Below are positions 1 to 9,493 of a stretch of 64,000 bases of DNA, piece by piece. Position numbers and translations under genes: made by a program. Numbering within the stretch: position 1 is the first letter of the stretch; the number at the start of each line of letters is the position of its first letter. The stretch lies in contig NZ_FQUU01000003.1 in the NCBI RefSeq assembly GCF_900129295.1, forward strand, positions 62,001-126,000, written 5' to 3'. The notes under the pieces were generated by a model, which was not told the origin of the DNA, searched no databases, and worked only from the letters and a program-made list of their open reading frames with translations. Source of the DNA: Flavisolibacter ginsengisoli DSM 18119. GTDB taxonomy: Bacteria > Bacteroidota > Bacteroidia > Chitinophagales > Chitinophagaceae.

Positions 1-795
1 GTACCTTCTTCTGTGCCATTGGTATCAACTTTACACAGTTTGTATAGCAAAGATGCATTTGAAAAAAATATACAAAGCATTTGGGCAGAGCGTTTCTTAT
101 TAAAGAAAAAACATGCTTTGATAGCTGTTTCGAAATTTGTTTTGGACGACTATTTACTCCACATTCCTTTTTCTGGAAAGCGTTATGTATTGTATAATTT
201 CTTGCCAGATAATATGTTCAATTTAAAAACATATATTGAATCGAGCATCCCTATTAAATGCGTGGCTCTGGGTAATTTAAAGGAAGCGAAAAATTACCGA
301 TACCTGCTTGAAATATTCAAATGCTTGAAGAATTTAAATGTAAGCCTTGATATTTACGGTGTTGGTACAGAGGAAAACGAATTGGCAGAGATGATTACGA
401 GCAATGCTTTAAACGTAAAGCTTTGCGGAGCTGCTAACAATATTGTTGAGATTTTGCAATCTTATGATTTATTTATTCAGGCTTCATCTCATGAAGGATT
501 TGGAATTTCAGTAATTGAAGCTATGGCAGTTGGAGTTCCTGTAATTCTTTCTGACATCCCTGTATTTAGGGAAATTACCCAGAATAGGGCTCAATTCTTT
601 CCATTAGATGATGCTTGTAAGGCTGCAGAGATAATTAAAGAAGTAATGGGTAATATGGAACGAAACCAAGCAATTGCCCTCAAAGCTTATGATTTTGCAT
701 TGATGAACTATTCATCAAAAAAATATAAAGAACAATTGCTTCATATTTATGAAGACATCACCCGACAAAAACTTATCAACGAATGTGCGGCATAG
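1..795 (+). CDS. GT4-type glycosyltransferase, 5' part outside the window
   Basis: The reading frame is open to the first base, so the N-terminal (acceptor-binding) part lies outside the window. The remaining 264 codons hold the C-terminal Rossmann-like domain of a family 4 glycosyltransferase: a core strand ending in VALGNLKEAKNY, then SSHEGFGISVIEAMAVGVPVI, which carries the E-x7-E nucleotide-sugar binding pattern. The likely role is cytoplasmic transfer of a sugar from an NDP-sugar to a polysaccharide intermediate. The end overlaps the asnB-like gene by 13 bases, so the genes are likely translationally coupled in a polysaccharide operon. The sugar and acceptor cannot be told from the sequence. 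Confidence 0.85.
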   Translation, partial: VPSSVPLVSTLHSLYSKDAFEKNIQSIWAERFLLKKKHALIAVSKFVLDDYLLHIPFSGKRYVLYNFLPDNMFNLKTYIESSIPIKCVALGNLKEAKNYRYLLEIFKCLKNLNVSLDIYGVGTEENELAEMITSNALNVKLCGAANNIVEILQSYDLFIQASSHEGFGISVIEAMAVGVPVILSDIPVFREITQNRAQFFPLDDACKAAEIIKEVMGNMERNQAIALKAYDFALMNYSSKKYKEQLLHIYEDITRQKLINECAA

Positions 796-2684
796 CAGGA
801 TTTATAGATTTTAAAAATCGCAGCACGGAAGATGTGCTTTCAGAAATGGCTGCAGCGCTGTCTCACCGCGGCCCTGATGGACAGGGTACCTATTTTCAAC
901 AGCTGCAATATGCACAACTTGGCCTGGGCCACCGACGCCTTTCCATAATTGACCTGAGTCATGCTGCAGATCAGCCAATGCATTATGATGGCCTTCACAT
1001 CATTTTTAATGGTGAAATATATAATTACAATGAGATAAGGGATCAGCTTATTCAAAAAGGCCATCAGTTCCAAACCCATTCTGATACAGAAGTGATACTG
1101 CATGCGTGGCGTGAATGGGGAGAGCAGGCAATTGAACAATGGCATGGAATGTTTGCCATTGCCTTGTTTGATGAAAGAAGTAATGAGCTGATTTGTATTC
1201 GGGACAGAGCTGGAGTAAAGCCATTTTATTACTATTGGAAAGATGATACTTTCTTATTTGGATCAGAGCTGAAATCCCTGATAGCCCATCCTGCTTTTAT
1301 AAAGCAAATTGACAGGGATGCTGTTGCCTCTTACTTACAGTATGGATATATAGCACACCCGAATTGTATTTACAGTAATACCTATAAACTACCAGCTGGC
1401 CATTTATTAAGGCTTGAATTGGATTTAAAACTGGTTAATACTGTTCAGTACTGGAACGTGTATGACCATTATAATAAGCCTAAACTCCAGATAGATCTAC
1501 CAGAAGCTATTGAAGAGACGGAAAAGATCCTGGAAAAAGCCTTTCAATTTCGTATGGTGGCTGACGTGCCTGTTGGTGTATTTTTAAGCGGTGGTTATGA
1601 TAGCACCTGTGTTACAGCATTATTGCAAAAGAACAGTACGGAAAGGATCAAAACATTTACCATAGGTACTACAGATAATAAACTGGATGAAGCACCTTTT
1701 GCCAAACAGATAGCGGATCAATTGTGCACTGACCATACTGAATATTACTGCACCCCCAAAGAAGCATTGGATATCATTCCGGGACTTCCTTATTATTATG
1801 ATGAGCCATTTGCAGATAGCAGCGCCATCCCTACAATGCTGGTCAGCAGGATGGCCAGGCAAAATGTAACGGTTGCTTTATCTGCCGATGCAGGTGATGA
1901 AATTTTCGCCGGGTATAATCGGTACGATTATATATTCAGGTATGGGCGAAAAATAAATGCACTTCCCAGGCCGGTACGTCAATTAGCGGTTGCTGCTATG
2001 TCCGGCATTTCATCTAAACGAATTCCTTATTGGCGGAATCAACCCAATTTTCATAGCCGCTATGATAAATTGAAAAATATATTGGCCGACCCATCACCAT
2101 CAGAATTATTGAAAAACCTCAACCAGGTGTTTAACGATAAGGAAATCGAAGAACTCTTTGCAAATCATGTAACTGAACTGAATACTTCTCATAATAGTTC
2201 AGAACTATTGAACATGGACCAGGATCCCCTGGCTTATATGATGGCCATAGATTACCAGACCTATATGGTTGATGATATTTTGCAAAAAGTAGACAGGGCT
2301 ACTATGGCAGTAAGCCTGGAAGGACGGGAACCTTTTCTTGACCAGGATATTATTGAATGGGCTGCTCAATTGCCCTCCAGCTATAAATATTATGAAGGTC
2401 AGAAAAAATATATATTAAAACAGATTGTACACAAGTATATTCCAAAGGAAATAATGGAACGGCCTAAAATGGGATTTGGCATCCCTGTTGACAATTGGCT
2501 TTCACATGAATTGAAAGACCTGGTGGAAGAGCATCTAAGTGAAGCAAGCCTAAAACTTCATGGTTTATTCAATGTGCAGGAAGTAAGAAATATCGTTTCA
2601 GACTTTTTAAATGGCAGAAAAGAAAAACACCTGAAAGTTTGGTATTTGCTGATGTTCCAAATGTGGTATAAACAATGGATGTAA
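783..2684 (+). CDS. asnB: Asparagine synthase (glutamine-hydrolysing), AsnB type
   Basis: The protein has 633 residues. It starts MCGIAGF, so Cys2 is the predicted N-terminal nucleophile of the class II glutamine amidotransferase domain. SHRGPDGQG lies in that domain, and the synthetase domain carries the pyrophosphate-binding loop FLSGGYDST near residue 268. The family converts Asp, Gln and ATP to Asn. However, copies embedded in polysaccharide loci, as here between glycosyltransferases, may instead amidate a sugar acid or another glycan component; that is inference. The start overlaps the preceding gene by 13 bases and the end overlaps the next by 10, indicating one operon. Confidence 0.93.
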   Translation: MCGIAGFIDFKNRSTEDVLSEMAAALSHRGPDGQGTYFQQLQYAQLGLGHRRLSIIDLSHAADQPMHYDGLHIIFNGEIYNYNEIRDQLIQKGHQFQTHSDTEVILHAWREWGEQAIEQWHGMFAIALFDERSNELICIRDRAGVKPFYYYWKDDTFLFGSELKSLIAHPAFIKQIDRDAVASYLQYGYIAHPNCIYSNTYKLPAGHLLRLELDLKLVNTVQYWNVYDHYNKPKLQIDLPEAIEETEKILEKAFQFRMVADVPVGVFLSGGYDSTCVTALLQKNSTERIKTFTIGTTDNKLDEAPFAKQIADQLCTDHTEYYCTPKEALDIIPGLPYYYDEPFADSSAIPTMLVSRMARQNVTVALSADAGDEIFAGYNRYDYIFRYGRKINALPRPVRQLAVAAMSGISSKRIPYWRNQPNFHSRYDKLKNILADPSPSELLKNLNQVFNDKEIEELFANHVTELNTSHNSSELLNMDQDPLAYMMAIDYQTYMVDDILQKVDRATMAVSLEGREPFLDQDIIEWAAQLPSSYKYYEGQKKYILKQIVHKYIPKEIMERPKMGFGIPVDNWLSHELKDLVEEHLSEASLKLHGLFNVQEVRNIVSDFLNGRKEKHLKVWYLLMFQMWYKQWM

Positions 2685-3904
2685 AACAGGTCCTCTACCT
2701 ATCCTATGACGGCATGACTGATCCTTTGGGTCAATCACAGGTGCTTCCCTATCTTATTGGCCTGGGCAAAAAAGGATACCGGTTCACCCTTATTAGTTTT
2801 GAAAAACCAGGAAGGTATGAAAATGCCAAGGATGTTATAGCTACCCTTTGTAGCAGTAATGGAATTGAATGGCACCCTTTGATATATACTAAGAGTCCAC
2901 CTATATTTTCTACTATAAAGGATATAGAATCTTTGAAGTCGAAAATAAGGTCACTACATAAAGTAAACCGTTTTGATATAGTACATTGCCGCAGTTATAT
3001 TACAGGTATAACCGGCCTGTGGATGAAAAGAAAATGGGGCACCAGGCTTATATTCGATATGCGCGGTTTCTGGGCAGATGAAAGGGTTGATGGTGGACTA
3101 TGGAATATTAAAAACCCGGTATTTGCTTCCGTTTACAGGTTTTTCAAAAGGAAGGAAAGAGAATTTTTAGAAAACGCTGATCACACCATAACTCTTACCA
3201 ACACGGCAAGGAAGGAAATGGAATCCTGGGATGCCAGTGAAAAATTTGCACCTGTTGAAGTAATTCCCTGTTGTGTGGATCTTAATCTTTTTGATCCTTC
3301 CACCATTAATGCATTACAGGCTGGAACACTTAAAAGCCAGCTGCAAATCGATGATGATCAAAAAATAATCAGTTACATTGGTTCCATAGGTACCTGGTAC
3401 CTGGTCGATGAGATGGTGGAGTTTTTTAGTGCATTTTTAAAAGAAAATATAAATGCCGTTTTTCTTTTTGTTACTAAAGATGACCAGGAAGAGATCAGGA
3501 GGGTATTCAGAAGGAAAGATATACCACTGACTGCTTTACGTATCGTGTCTGCAGAAAGAAACCATGTGCCATTGTATATTTCCATTTCGGATTACTCCAT
3601 TTTTTTTATAAAACCGGCCTATTCAAAAAAAGCTTCGTCCCCTACCAAACAAGGCGAAATAATGGCCATGGGTATACCTGTTATTTGCAATGATCAGGTA
3701 GGAGATACCTCTATCGTGGTTGAGAAATATGATGCGGGAATGGTAGTAAAAGAATTCTCCCGGGAGGCCTATGAGACATATGTCAGAACCTTAAATGGCA
3801 AGGCTTTTAATAATGAAGCTATCCGCCGGGGCGCTAAAGAGTTTTTTTCCCTGGATACCGGTGTGGAAAAATACAGGGCAGTTTACGAAAAAATTATACA
3901 TTGA
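2675..3904 (+). CDS. GT4-type glycosyltransferase
   Basis: This 409-residue protein has a two-Rossmann-domain (GT-B) layout. The N-terminal motif GMTDPLGQSQVLPYL is typical of a GT4 subgroup in polysaccharide clusters. The middle carries FDIVHCRSYITG and FDMRGFWADE, and the C-terminal donor domain has SPTKQGEIMAMGIPVIC with the conserved Glu. It is predicted to be a cytoplasmic transferase acting on a lipid-linked glycan. It overlaps asnB by 10 bases and the next gene by 4 bases, so all four genes from the left edge form one transcription unit. Donor and acceptor are unknown. Confidence 0.88.
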   Translation: MDVKQVLYLSYDGMTDPLGQSQVLPYLIGLGKKGYRFTLISFEKPGRYENAKDVIATLCSSNGIEWHPLIYTKSPPIFSTIKDIESLKSKIRSLHKVNRFDIVHCRSYITGITGLWMKRKWGTRLIFDMRGFWADERVDGGLWNIKNPVFASVYRFFKRKEREFLENADHTITLTNTARKEMESWDASEKFAPVEVIPCCVDLNLFDPSTINALQAGTLKSQLQIDDDQKIISYIGSIGTWYLVDEMVEFFSAFLKENINAVFLFVTKDDQEEIRRVFRRKDIPLTALRIVSAERNHVPLYISISDYSIFFIKPAYSKKASSPTKQGEIMAMGIPVICNDQVGDTSIVVEKYDAGMVVKEFSREAYETYVRTLNGKAFNNEAIRRGAKEFFSLDTGVEKYRAVYEKIIH

Positions 3905-4977
3905 ATTCTGCTAAAATATTATTGTTGCTGCCATATCCGCTTCATACAGCACCTTCACAACGTTTTAGGATTGAAGCTTACTTTCCCCTAATGCATCAAC
4001 ATGGTATCGTAATAAAAGCTCAGCCTTTTTTTAATGAAAAGGCCTGGAGCCGGTTATACAAGCCTGGATATTTTATATCCAAATCTTTGGATGTAGGTAA
4101 AGGTTTTATTAAACGTCTTTGGGCAGTTATTTTCCTGGTTCATAAATATGATTTTGTTTTGGTTCATAGGGAAGCATCACCAATAGGACCACCAATATTT
4201 GAATGGATTGTTACCAAAATATGGAGAAAGAAGTTGGTATTTGATTTTGATGATGCTATTTGGATACCTGCTATTTCTGAACAAAATAAAATAGCTAATT
4301 CAATAAAATGTTTTTGGAAAACAAAATGGATCTGTAAGTGGGCATACAAAGTGGCTGCCGGAAATAATTACCTCGCAAATTATGCGAGCCAATTCAACGC
4401 CAATGTTACAATATTACCTACTTCGGTGGATACCCAAAACAGATATAGAACTTTGGTTAATCAATCCATTTTTAAACCAGCTATTGGATGGACTGGCTCC
4501 CATTCAACAATGAAATACCTGGATTTGGTAATTCCATTTTTAAGGCAATTGGAAAAAGAAAAGGAATTTGATTTTTATGTAATCAGTAATAAGGAGCCGA
4601 AATTTGAACTTCAGTCATTAAAATTTATTAAATGGACAGAGGAGACAGAAATAGAAGATCTGTCAAAAATTAATATTGGACTGATGCCATTGGAAGCAGA
4701 CCGGTGGAGTGAAGGGAAGTGTGGTTTCAAAATTATTCAATACCTGGCTCTTGGTATTCCGGCTGTGGCAAGTCCAGTTGGGGTCAATGCAAAGATCATT
4801 GAGAATAACCAAAACGGCTATTTGTGCCAGAATGAAAATGAATGGTACCAATCCATCTCCTTGTTACTGGATGATAGGTATTTGAGAAAAGAAATGGGAA
4901 GGAAAGGAAGAGAAAAGATAATCAGGGAATACAGCATTCATGTTAATGCTGACTTGTTTTTAGAGCTCTTCAAATAG
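3901..4977 (+). CDS. GT4-like glycosyltransferase, TTG start
   Basis: The protein has 358 residues. The chosen start is TTG in a TTGA overlap with the previous stop; it gives NSAKILLLLPYPLHTAPSQRF, a complete first beta strand of a GT-B fold, and no ATG lies near. Other marks are KLVFDFDDAIW and the donor-site stretch IIQYLALGIPAVASPVGVN. It is the last gene of the rightward glycosyltransferase operon. Its 3' end overlaps the 3' end of the convergent membrane-protein gene by 40 bases. Substrate specificity is not visible. Confidence 0.85.
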   Translation: MNSAKILLLLPYPLHTAPSQRFRIEAYFPLMHQHGIVIKAQPFFNEKAWSRLYKPGYFISKSLDVGKGFIKRLWAVIFLVHKYDFVLVHREASPIGPPIFEWIVTKIWRKKLVFDFDDAIWIPAISEQNKIANSIKCFWKTKWICKWAYKVAAGNNYLANYASQFNANVTILPTSVDTQNRYRTLVNQSIFKPAIGWTGSHSTMKYLDLVIPFLRQLEKEKEFDFYVISNKEPKFELQSLKFIKWTEETEIEDLSKINIGLMPLEADRWSEGKCGFKIIQYLALGIPAVASPVGVNAKIIENNQNGYLCQNENEWYQSISLLLDDRYLRKEMGRKGREKIIREYSIHVNADLFLELFK

Positions 4978-6311
4978 CTTTTTTTATACAAAACGGTCGG
5001 AATTTCAAAATTATAGTATAATATAATAAGAGATGCAGCATAGAATGGAAGGCACGGAATCTTATAGCGGGATAATGCCCCGAAATTATAAGAGGAAATG
5101 CCTACTGCAAAAGCGAAAATGATAGAAAAAACCAAACAAAATGATAAGTTAGGATCTTTGATGACCATTGAAAAGATCCTTGTTTTTCTTTTTGCAATGA
5201 CTTTTAAAGTGAAATAAAGAAATAACAAAGCTTCTAATCCCGATAACAGCACGATGATCTTTTTCGATTCCCAAATAAAAGGCCTGAACAAGGTTACCAC
5301 AACTGCCTGCGGGAATTTTGTTAACATTCCAAGCAGGCTGGGATCAAATGCTCCCAGGTCATACGCTGATCCTTCATCCCCGGAAGAATAGGCGATCCAT
5401 CCCCTGGTTTCTGCAGCTGTACTTGCAACATTTTCCAATGAGTATTTATTCATCTCTGAAGCAAATCGCTTTGAAAGAAAGAAAAATCCCCCAACAGTAA
5501 TGGCTACAAATAGTAAGTTAACCATCCAACGAAGGCCAATGGTTTTTATTTTATGTGAATAGGTCAATAATAGCCATAGGGCCAGTGCCGGTAAAAAAGC
5601 CAGTAATATATAGAGTTTGATCACAGCTATTAAATAAAAGCTTACCCCAAGCATCAACAGGTTTTTTATTGAGAAATCCCTGTTAACAAAGATCCTGAAA
5701 GTTGTATAGGTCAACCAGCCTAAACCGAACATGCAGACGGTGTCCTTAAACATAGCTGAACCCCAAACAAAGGTGCTCGGAATAAAAAGAAAAGCGATAG
5801 CTAATTCCTTATGTAATTTAGGATACAGGTTTACGAAGGTCCTGTACATGGCCCAAACACCAGTAAAAGAAAAATAAGCAAATAATAAGGCAATAGGTAT
5901 ATAGCTGGTCCCATTAAATAGCCCGAAAATGGAACCAAAAATTGCAACAAAATAAGAGGATCTGTCATTATACCACTCCAGTTGGGAGGTATATTTATAT
6001 AATTGAGGATTTACATCAGGCGATCTTCTGAATAAGAGGTCGAGCCAATTTGATACAGAATCATCTAAAGCTGAATTAATAACCTGGCTGTGGTGAAAGA
6101 AATTAAAAGTGTCACCACCACCATAATAAAACTGGTACACCAGGGCAATAAAAATGGCTCCTCCAAATTTTACATACAATCCTGGTAAATAATACTTCCT
6201 TAAAGGATGACCCACAGGATAACGCTTATCTCTTTGATTTTTAGCAAGCGCAATCAATATGAAAAGATAAATAGGCGTTAGGACCAGGTCCCAGATCGTT
6301 AAATACTGCAC
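4938..6311 (-). CDS. Polytopic membrane protein of a polysaccharide locus, possibly a Wzy-like polymerase
   Basis: This 457-residue protein has about ten hydrophobic segments spread over its whole length (for example IALVYQFYYGG, FLFIPSTFVWGSAMFKD, VAITVGGFFFL, FAFAVGISSYNFG). It has a larger loop around residues 280-330. It resembles, in topology only, polymerases and ligases of O-antigen/capsule clusters, and I recognise no catalytic motif. It is transcribed against its glycosyltransferase neighbours and overlaps the 3' end of the gene at 3901-4977 by 40 bases. The Wzy-like role is inferred from context and topology; the membrane location is well supported. Confidence 0.7.
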   Translation of the reverse strand: MQYLTIWDLVLTPIYLFILIALAKNQRDKRYPVGHPLRKYYLPGLYVKFGGAIFIALVYQFYYGGGDTFNFFHHSQVINSALDDSVSNWLDLLFRRSPDVNPQLYKYTSQLEWYNDRSSYFVAIFGSIFGLFNGTSYIPIALLFAYFSFTGVWAMYRTFVNLYPKLHKELAIAFLFIPSTFVWGSAMFKDTVCMFGLGWLTYTTFRIFVNRDFSIKNLLMLGVSFYLIAVIKLYILLAFLPALALWLLLTYSHKIKTIGLRWMVNLLFVAITVGGFFFLSKRFASEMNKYSLENVASTAAETRGWIAYSSGDEGSAYDLGAFDPSLLGMLTKFPQAVVVTLFRPFIWESKKIIVLLSGLEALLFLYFTLKVIAKRKTRIFSMVIKDPNLSFCLVFSIIFAFAVGISSYNFGALSRYKIPCLPFYAASLIILYYNFEIPTVLYKKSYLKSSKNKSALT

Positions 6312-6575
6312 GGGACGAAAATAAAGAATTCAAAAGGGTTTGTGCATATTCTTCTTAAATAATGCTTAACACTTCATCTGGTTTAGGATAGATATTTATT
6401 AATGCTTTAGTATTAAAAAATGCTCTAAAATTTGTTGTATAATGCTAAAAAAATTAGTAAATTGAGTTAAGTTCTTTGACATATTGAATAAATAAAAAAG
6501 AGAAATAACAATATTACATGGGTAACTTAAGCATCGTGTTGTGGGCTTAGCCATTTTTTCCTGCATCTTTGTTTT
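6312..6575. promoter_or_regulatory. Divergent intergenic region with long leader
   Basis: This 264-base AT-rich gap separates the leftward membrane-protein gene from the rightward glycosyltransferase gene and should hold both promoters. GTTCTTTGAC at 6471-6480 is a candidate -33 element for the rightward gene, which would leave a leader of about 70 bases or more. A short GC-rich dyad around 6540-6552 is followed by six T residues just before the ATG and could attenuate transcription, but the stem is only about four base pairs. Assignment is weak. Confidence 0.3.
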
Positions 6576-7772
6576 ATGCCGCGTGTGTTACGTATATTAA
6601 ACAGATTGGCTGTGGGTGGACCAGTGCTAAATGCCACCTACTTGTCAAGATTCCTGGCCCCGGATTTTGAGACCATTTTGGTGGTAGGCGAAAAAGAAGA
6701 CCATGAAAAAAGTGCAGCCTACCTGGCTGACCAGCTTGGGATCAATTATGTCACCATAAAAGGAATGGGACGGTCTATTAATCCGGCAAGCGATTATTTG
6801 GCTTACCACCAAATAAAGAAACTAATAAAAACTTTTAAACCTGATATCGTACATACACATTCTGCCAAACCCGGGGCATTAGGTAGGTTGGCAGCTTCAG
6901 CATCCAGTGTGCCTGTAATTCTTCATACCTTCCATGGCCATGTTTTTCATTCCTATTTTGGTTCAATTAAGAGTAATGTATTTATAAATACAGAGCGGTA
7001 CCTGGCCCGGAAAAGCGACGCCATTATAGCCATTAGTGAGCAACAGAAAAATGAACTGGTACAGCAATTTAAAATTGCGCCTGATGATAAATTCCATGTA
7101 ATACCATTAGGATTTGACCTGGACAGATTTCGTAATGGTACAGACGAAAAAAGGATGAAATTCCGTGCTGAGTTTTCTATCGATGATGATACCCTTGCTA
7201 TAGGAATTATAGGACGCCTGGTACCTGTCAAAAATCATTATTTATTTCTTAAGGCGATAAAGCAGGTTTTGGAAAGAAGCCATAAGAAAATAAAAGCGCT
7301 CATTATAGGCGATGGAGAAACAAGGGCCGATCTGGAAAACCTGGCTAATGAAACGGGCATCCCTTTCTCAACTGAAAAAGATAGGGAACATGTCCATCCT
7401 TTAATTTTCACCTCCTGGAGAAGTGATATAGATGTGATCAATGCTGGTTTGGATATTGTTTGCCTGACGTCCTTTAATGAAGGCACACCAGTAAGCCTTA
7501 TAGAAGCGCAGGCTGCCGATAAAGCAGTTGTGTCAACAAGAGTAGGTGGCATAGCCGATATTGTAGTAGAAGGTGAAACAGCGCTGCTTGCAGATGTTAA
7601 TGATACCCAAACTTATTGCGATCATCTTTTGCGATTGGTTGAAGACGATGCTTTAAGGTTATGCATGGGCAGCAATAGTTCGAAACATGTATTGCAGAAA
7701 TTTAGTTACCAGCGTTTGATGAATGATATGTCGCAACTTTACTACCAACTCCTAGAAAAGAAAAAAAGATAA
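6576..7772 (+). CDS. GT4-type glycosyltransferase
   Basis: The protein has 398 residues. It opens MPRVLRILNRLAVGGPVLNA, with the glycine-rich acceptor-domain loop, then PDIVHTHSAKPGALGRLAA and HTFHGHVFHSYF. The donor domain begins IGIIGRLVPVKNH and contains SFNEGTPVSLIEAQAADKAVV with the E-x7-type nucleotide-sugar motif. It is a GT-B enzyme of the type that adds sugars to undecaprenyl-linked polysaccharide precursors. The CpsB-like phosphatase gene starts 3 bases after its stop, so the two are co-transcribed. Sugar specificity is unknown. Confidence 0.9.
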   Translation: MPRVLRILNRLAVGGPVLNATYLSRFLAPDFETILVVGEKEDHEKSAAYLADQLGINYVTIKGMGRSINPASDYLAYHQIKKLIKTFKPDIVHTHSAKPGALGRLAASASSVPVILHTFHGHVFHSYFGSIKSNVFINTERYLARKSDAIIAISEQQKNELVQQFKIAPDDKFHVIPLGFDLDRFRNGTDEKRMKFRAEFSIDDDTLAIGIIGRLVPVKNHYLFLKAIKQVLERSHKKIKALIIGDGETRADLENLANETGIPFSTEKDREHVHPLIFTSWRSDIDVINAGLDIVCLTSFNEGTPVSLIEAQAADKAVVSTRVGGIADIVVEGETALLADVNDTQTYCDHLLRLVEDDALRLCMGSNSSKHVLQKFSYQRLMNDMSQLYYQLLEKKKR

Positions 7773-7774
7773 GA

Positions 7775-8509
7775 ATGTTGTTTTTCAGGAAAAAAGAAAA
7801 TACTTCTGTGGACCTGGGCTGGCTGCAAACCGATATGCATTCCCACCTTATTCCTGGTATTGATGACGGATCACCCGATTTGGAAACCTCCCTGGAACTT
7901 ATAAAAGGGTTTGCCAGTTTTGGTTATAAGAAAATAATTACTACACCTCACATTCTTTGGGACGTATATCCAAACACCCGGGAAATTATCCTGGATAAAT
8001 ATGCAGGTTTAAAGAACGCTGTTCTGGAAGCTGGCCTTGATATTCAAATTGACGTGGCAGCTGAATACTTTCTGGATGAACATTTCAACGGGTTATTAAA
8101 AAATAAAACACCGTTATTAACCCTAAGTGGCAACATGGTCCTGGTGGAGTTTTCAATGCTTTCCGCTCCTTTTGACCTCCAGGAAATGCTTTTTGAAATG
8201 CAACTCCAAAATTACCAGCCCGTGATTGCACATCCGGAACGCTATAGTTATCTAAACAGGAAAAGAGAAGTGTTTGATGAACTCAGGAATGCCGGTTGCC
8301 TTTTCCAGTTAAACCTTTTATCGCTGCAAGGGTATTATGGCAGTGCTGTGCAGGAATTAGCTGAGTACTTATTAAAAAAGGACTATTATGATTTTGCCGG
8401 TTCTGACCTCCATCATGAAAGACATTTGGCCGGGCTGCAAAAGCTGAAATCAGCTGCCTGGATGCGAAAACTGATGGAATCTTCATCTATCAAAAATCAT
8501 TTGTTATAG
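7775..8509 (+). CDS. CpsB/YwqE-type tyrosine-protein phosphatase (PHP domain)
   Basis: The 244-residue protein has the PHP-fold metal site: DMHSHLIPGIDDGS near residues 22-35, TTPHILWDVYP near 63, EYFLDEHF near 97, VIAHPERY near 150 and AGSDLHHERH near 211. CpsB/YwqE enzymes use three metal ions to dephosphorylate the tyrosine tail of the Wzc-like kinase that controls capsule polymerisation. No Wzc-like kinase is visible here; it may lie further left. The short gap to the upstream glycosyltransferase puts it in the exopolysaccharide locus. Histidinol-phosphatase activity is a less likely alternative because no his genes are near. Confidence 0.9.
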   Translation: MLFFRKKENTSVDLGWLQTDMHSHLIPGIDDGSPDLETSLELIKGFASFGYKKIITTPHILWDVYPNTREIILDKYAGLKNAVLEAGLDIQIDVAAEYFLDEHFNGLLKNKTPLLTLSGNMVLVEFSMLSAPFDLQEMLFEMQLQNYQPVIAHPERYSYLNRKREVFDELRNAGCLFQLNLLSLQGYYGSAVQELAEYLLKKDYYDFAGSDLHHERHLAGLQKLKSAAWMRKLMESSSIKNHLL

Positions 8510-8513
8510 CTAT

Positions 8514-8613
8514 TTGTAAGCCTGGTTAAACATGATAAATCCGTGAGAATATTGTTTTAAACGGTGATTCTAACCAATTTTCAACTAATCTTGATTTAGT
8601 TTGTACTAAGATC
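8514..8613 (+). promoter_or_regulatory. Promoter region of the B12-binding MerR gene with GTTTAAAC-like sites
   Basis: This is the 104-base gap before the regulator. It contains GGTTAAAC at 8524-8531 and ATTGTTTTAAAC at 8551-8562, which resemble the repeats in front of the sigma/crt operon (9494-9558). TTAGTTTG at 8596-8603 is a one-mismatch copy of the Bacteroidetes -7 element TAnnTTTG and sits just upstream of the ATG. The shared motif suggests autoregulation by the adjacent MerR protein; this is inference from motif recurrence. Confidence 0.4.
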
Positions 8614-9489
8614 ATGTCATTTACCATTAAAGAGCTGGAATCACTATCTGGAATAAAAGCCCATACCATTCGGATATGGGAACAACGCTATCATTTTTTA
8701 AAGCCCTCCCGCACTCAGACAAACATACGTACCTATAATAACGAGGAATTAAAAACGCTGTTAACTGTGGCCCTCCTGAATAAGTATGGCTATAAAATCT
8801 CAAAGATCGACGAGATGCACCCGGATCAAAGGGCAAGGGAGGTTCTGCAACTTCCGGGTAAAGAGGCTTACGAAGAAGGACTGGTGAATGAATTGATAGG
8901 ATACATGATCGATATCAAAAGTATTGAGTTTGAAATGGCTCTGAATAGCTATATAGCTGAAAACGGAATTGAAAAAACGATCAGTACGCTTATCCTGGGT
9001 TTTTTGGAAAAGGTCGGAATCTTATGGCAGACCAATAAGATCATCCCGGTACAGGAACACATCGTTTCAAATATTATCCGGCAAAAATTGGTCAGGGCAA
9101 TAGATGATCTTCCATTCGTGCAAAGAACTGCTCCATTATTTGTTTTGTTGTTGCCTGAAAATGAGCACCATGAAATGGGGCTATTATTTGTTTATTATTT
9201 ATTGCGAAAGAAAAATATACCGGTGATCTATTTAGGAGCTAATGTGCCTTTAAAAGACGTTAGTTACCTTTGCAAACTTACTGCTCCACAATATTTGTAT
9301 TTGCATCTTACATCATTGCCTATGCAGTTAAATCTCCAAAAGTACCTTCAGAACCTAAGTAACCAGGCTCCCTCTGCAAAAATTCTTGTTTCTGGAAGTT
9401 CCGTTCAGAAAAAGTCTACGCCTCTTCCAAATACCATTTATTTTCAATCGATTGTAGCGGTTTTAAGCTATATAGATTCCCTTGGGTAA
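8614..9489 (+). CDS. MerR-family regulator with B12-binding domain (CarH/LitR-like photoreceptor candidate)
   Basis: The 291-residue protein has three parts: a MerR helix-turn-helix at residues 1-70 (FTIKELESLSGIKAHTIRIW, then EQRYHF), a helical B12-cap domain at about 90-165, and a Rossmann-like cobalamin domain at about 172-290. Trp138, then nine residues, then Glu148-His149 match the Wx9EH signature of adenosylcobalamin photoreceptors of the CarH class. E-x-H-x-x-G at 184-189 supplies His186 as lower axial ligand. The residue after Trp138 is Gln, whereas Thermus CarH has the His that ligates cobalt after light. Known family members repress carotenoid genes in the dark, which fits the downstream crt operon. 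Light response is inferred. Confidence 0.9.
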   Translation: MSFTIKELESLSGIKAHTIRIWEQRYHFLKPSRTQTNIRTYNNEELKTLLTVALLNKYGYKISKIDEMHPDQRAREVLQLPGKEAYEEGLVNELIGYMIDIKSIEFEMALNSYIAENGIEKTISTLILGFLEKVGILWQTNKIIPVQEHIVSNIIRQKLVRAIDDLPFVQRTAPLFVLLLPENEHHEMGLLFVYYLLRKKNIPVIYLGANVPLKDVSYLCKLTAPQYLYLHLTSLPMQLNLQKYLQNLSNQAPSAKILVSGSSVQKKSTPLPNTIYFQSIVAVLSYIDSLG

Positions 9490-9493
9490 TTAA

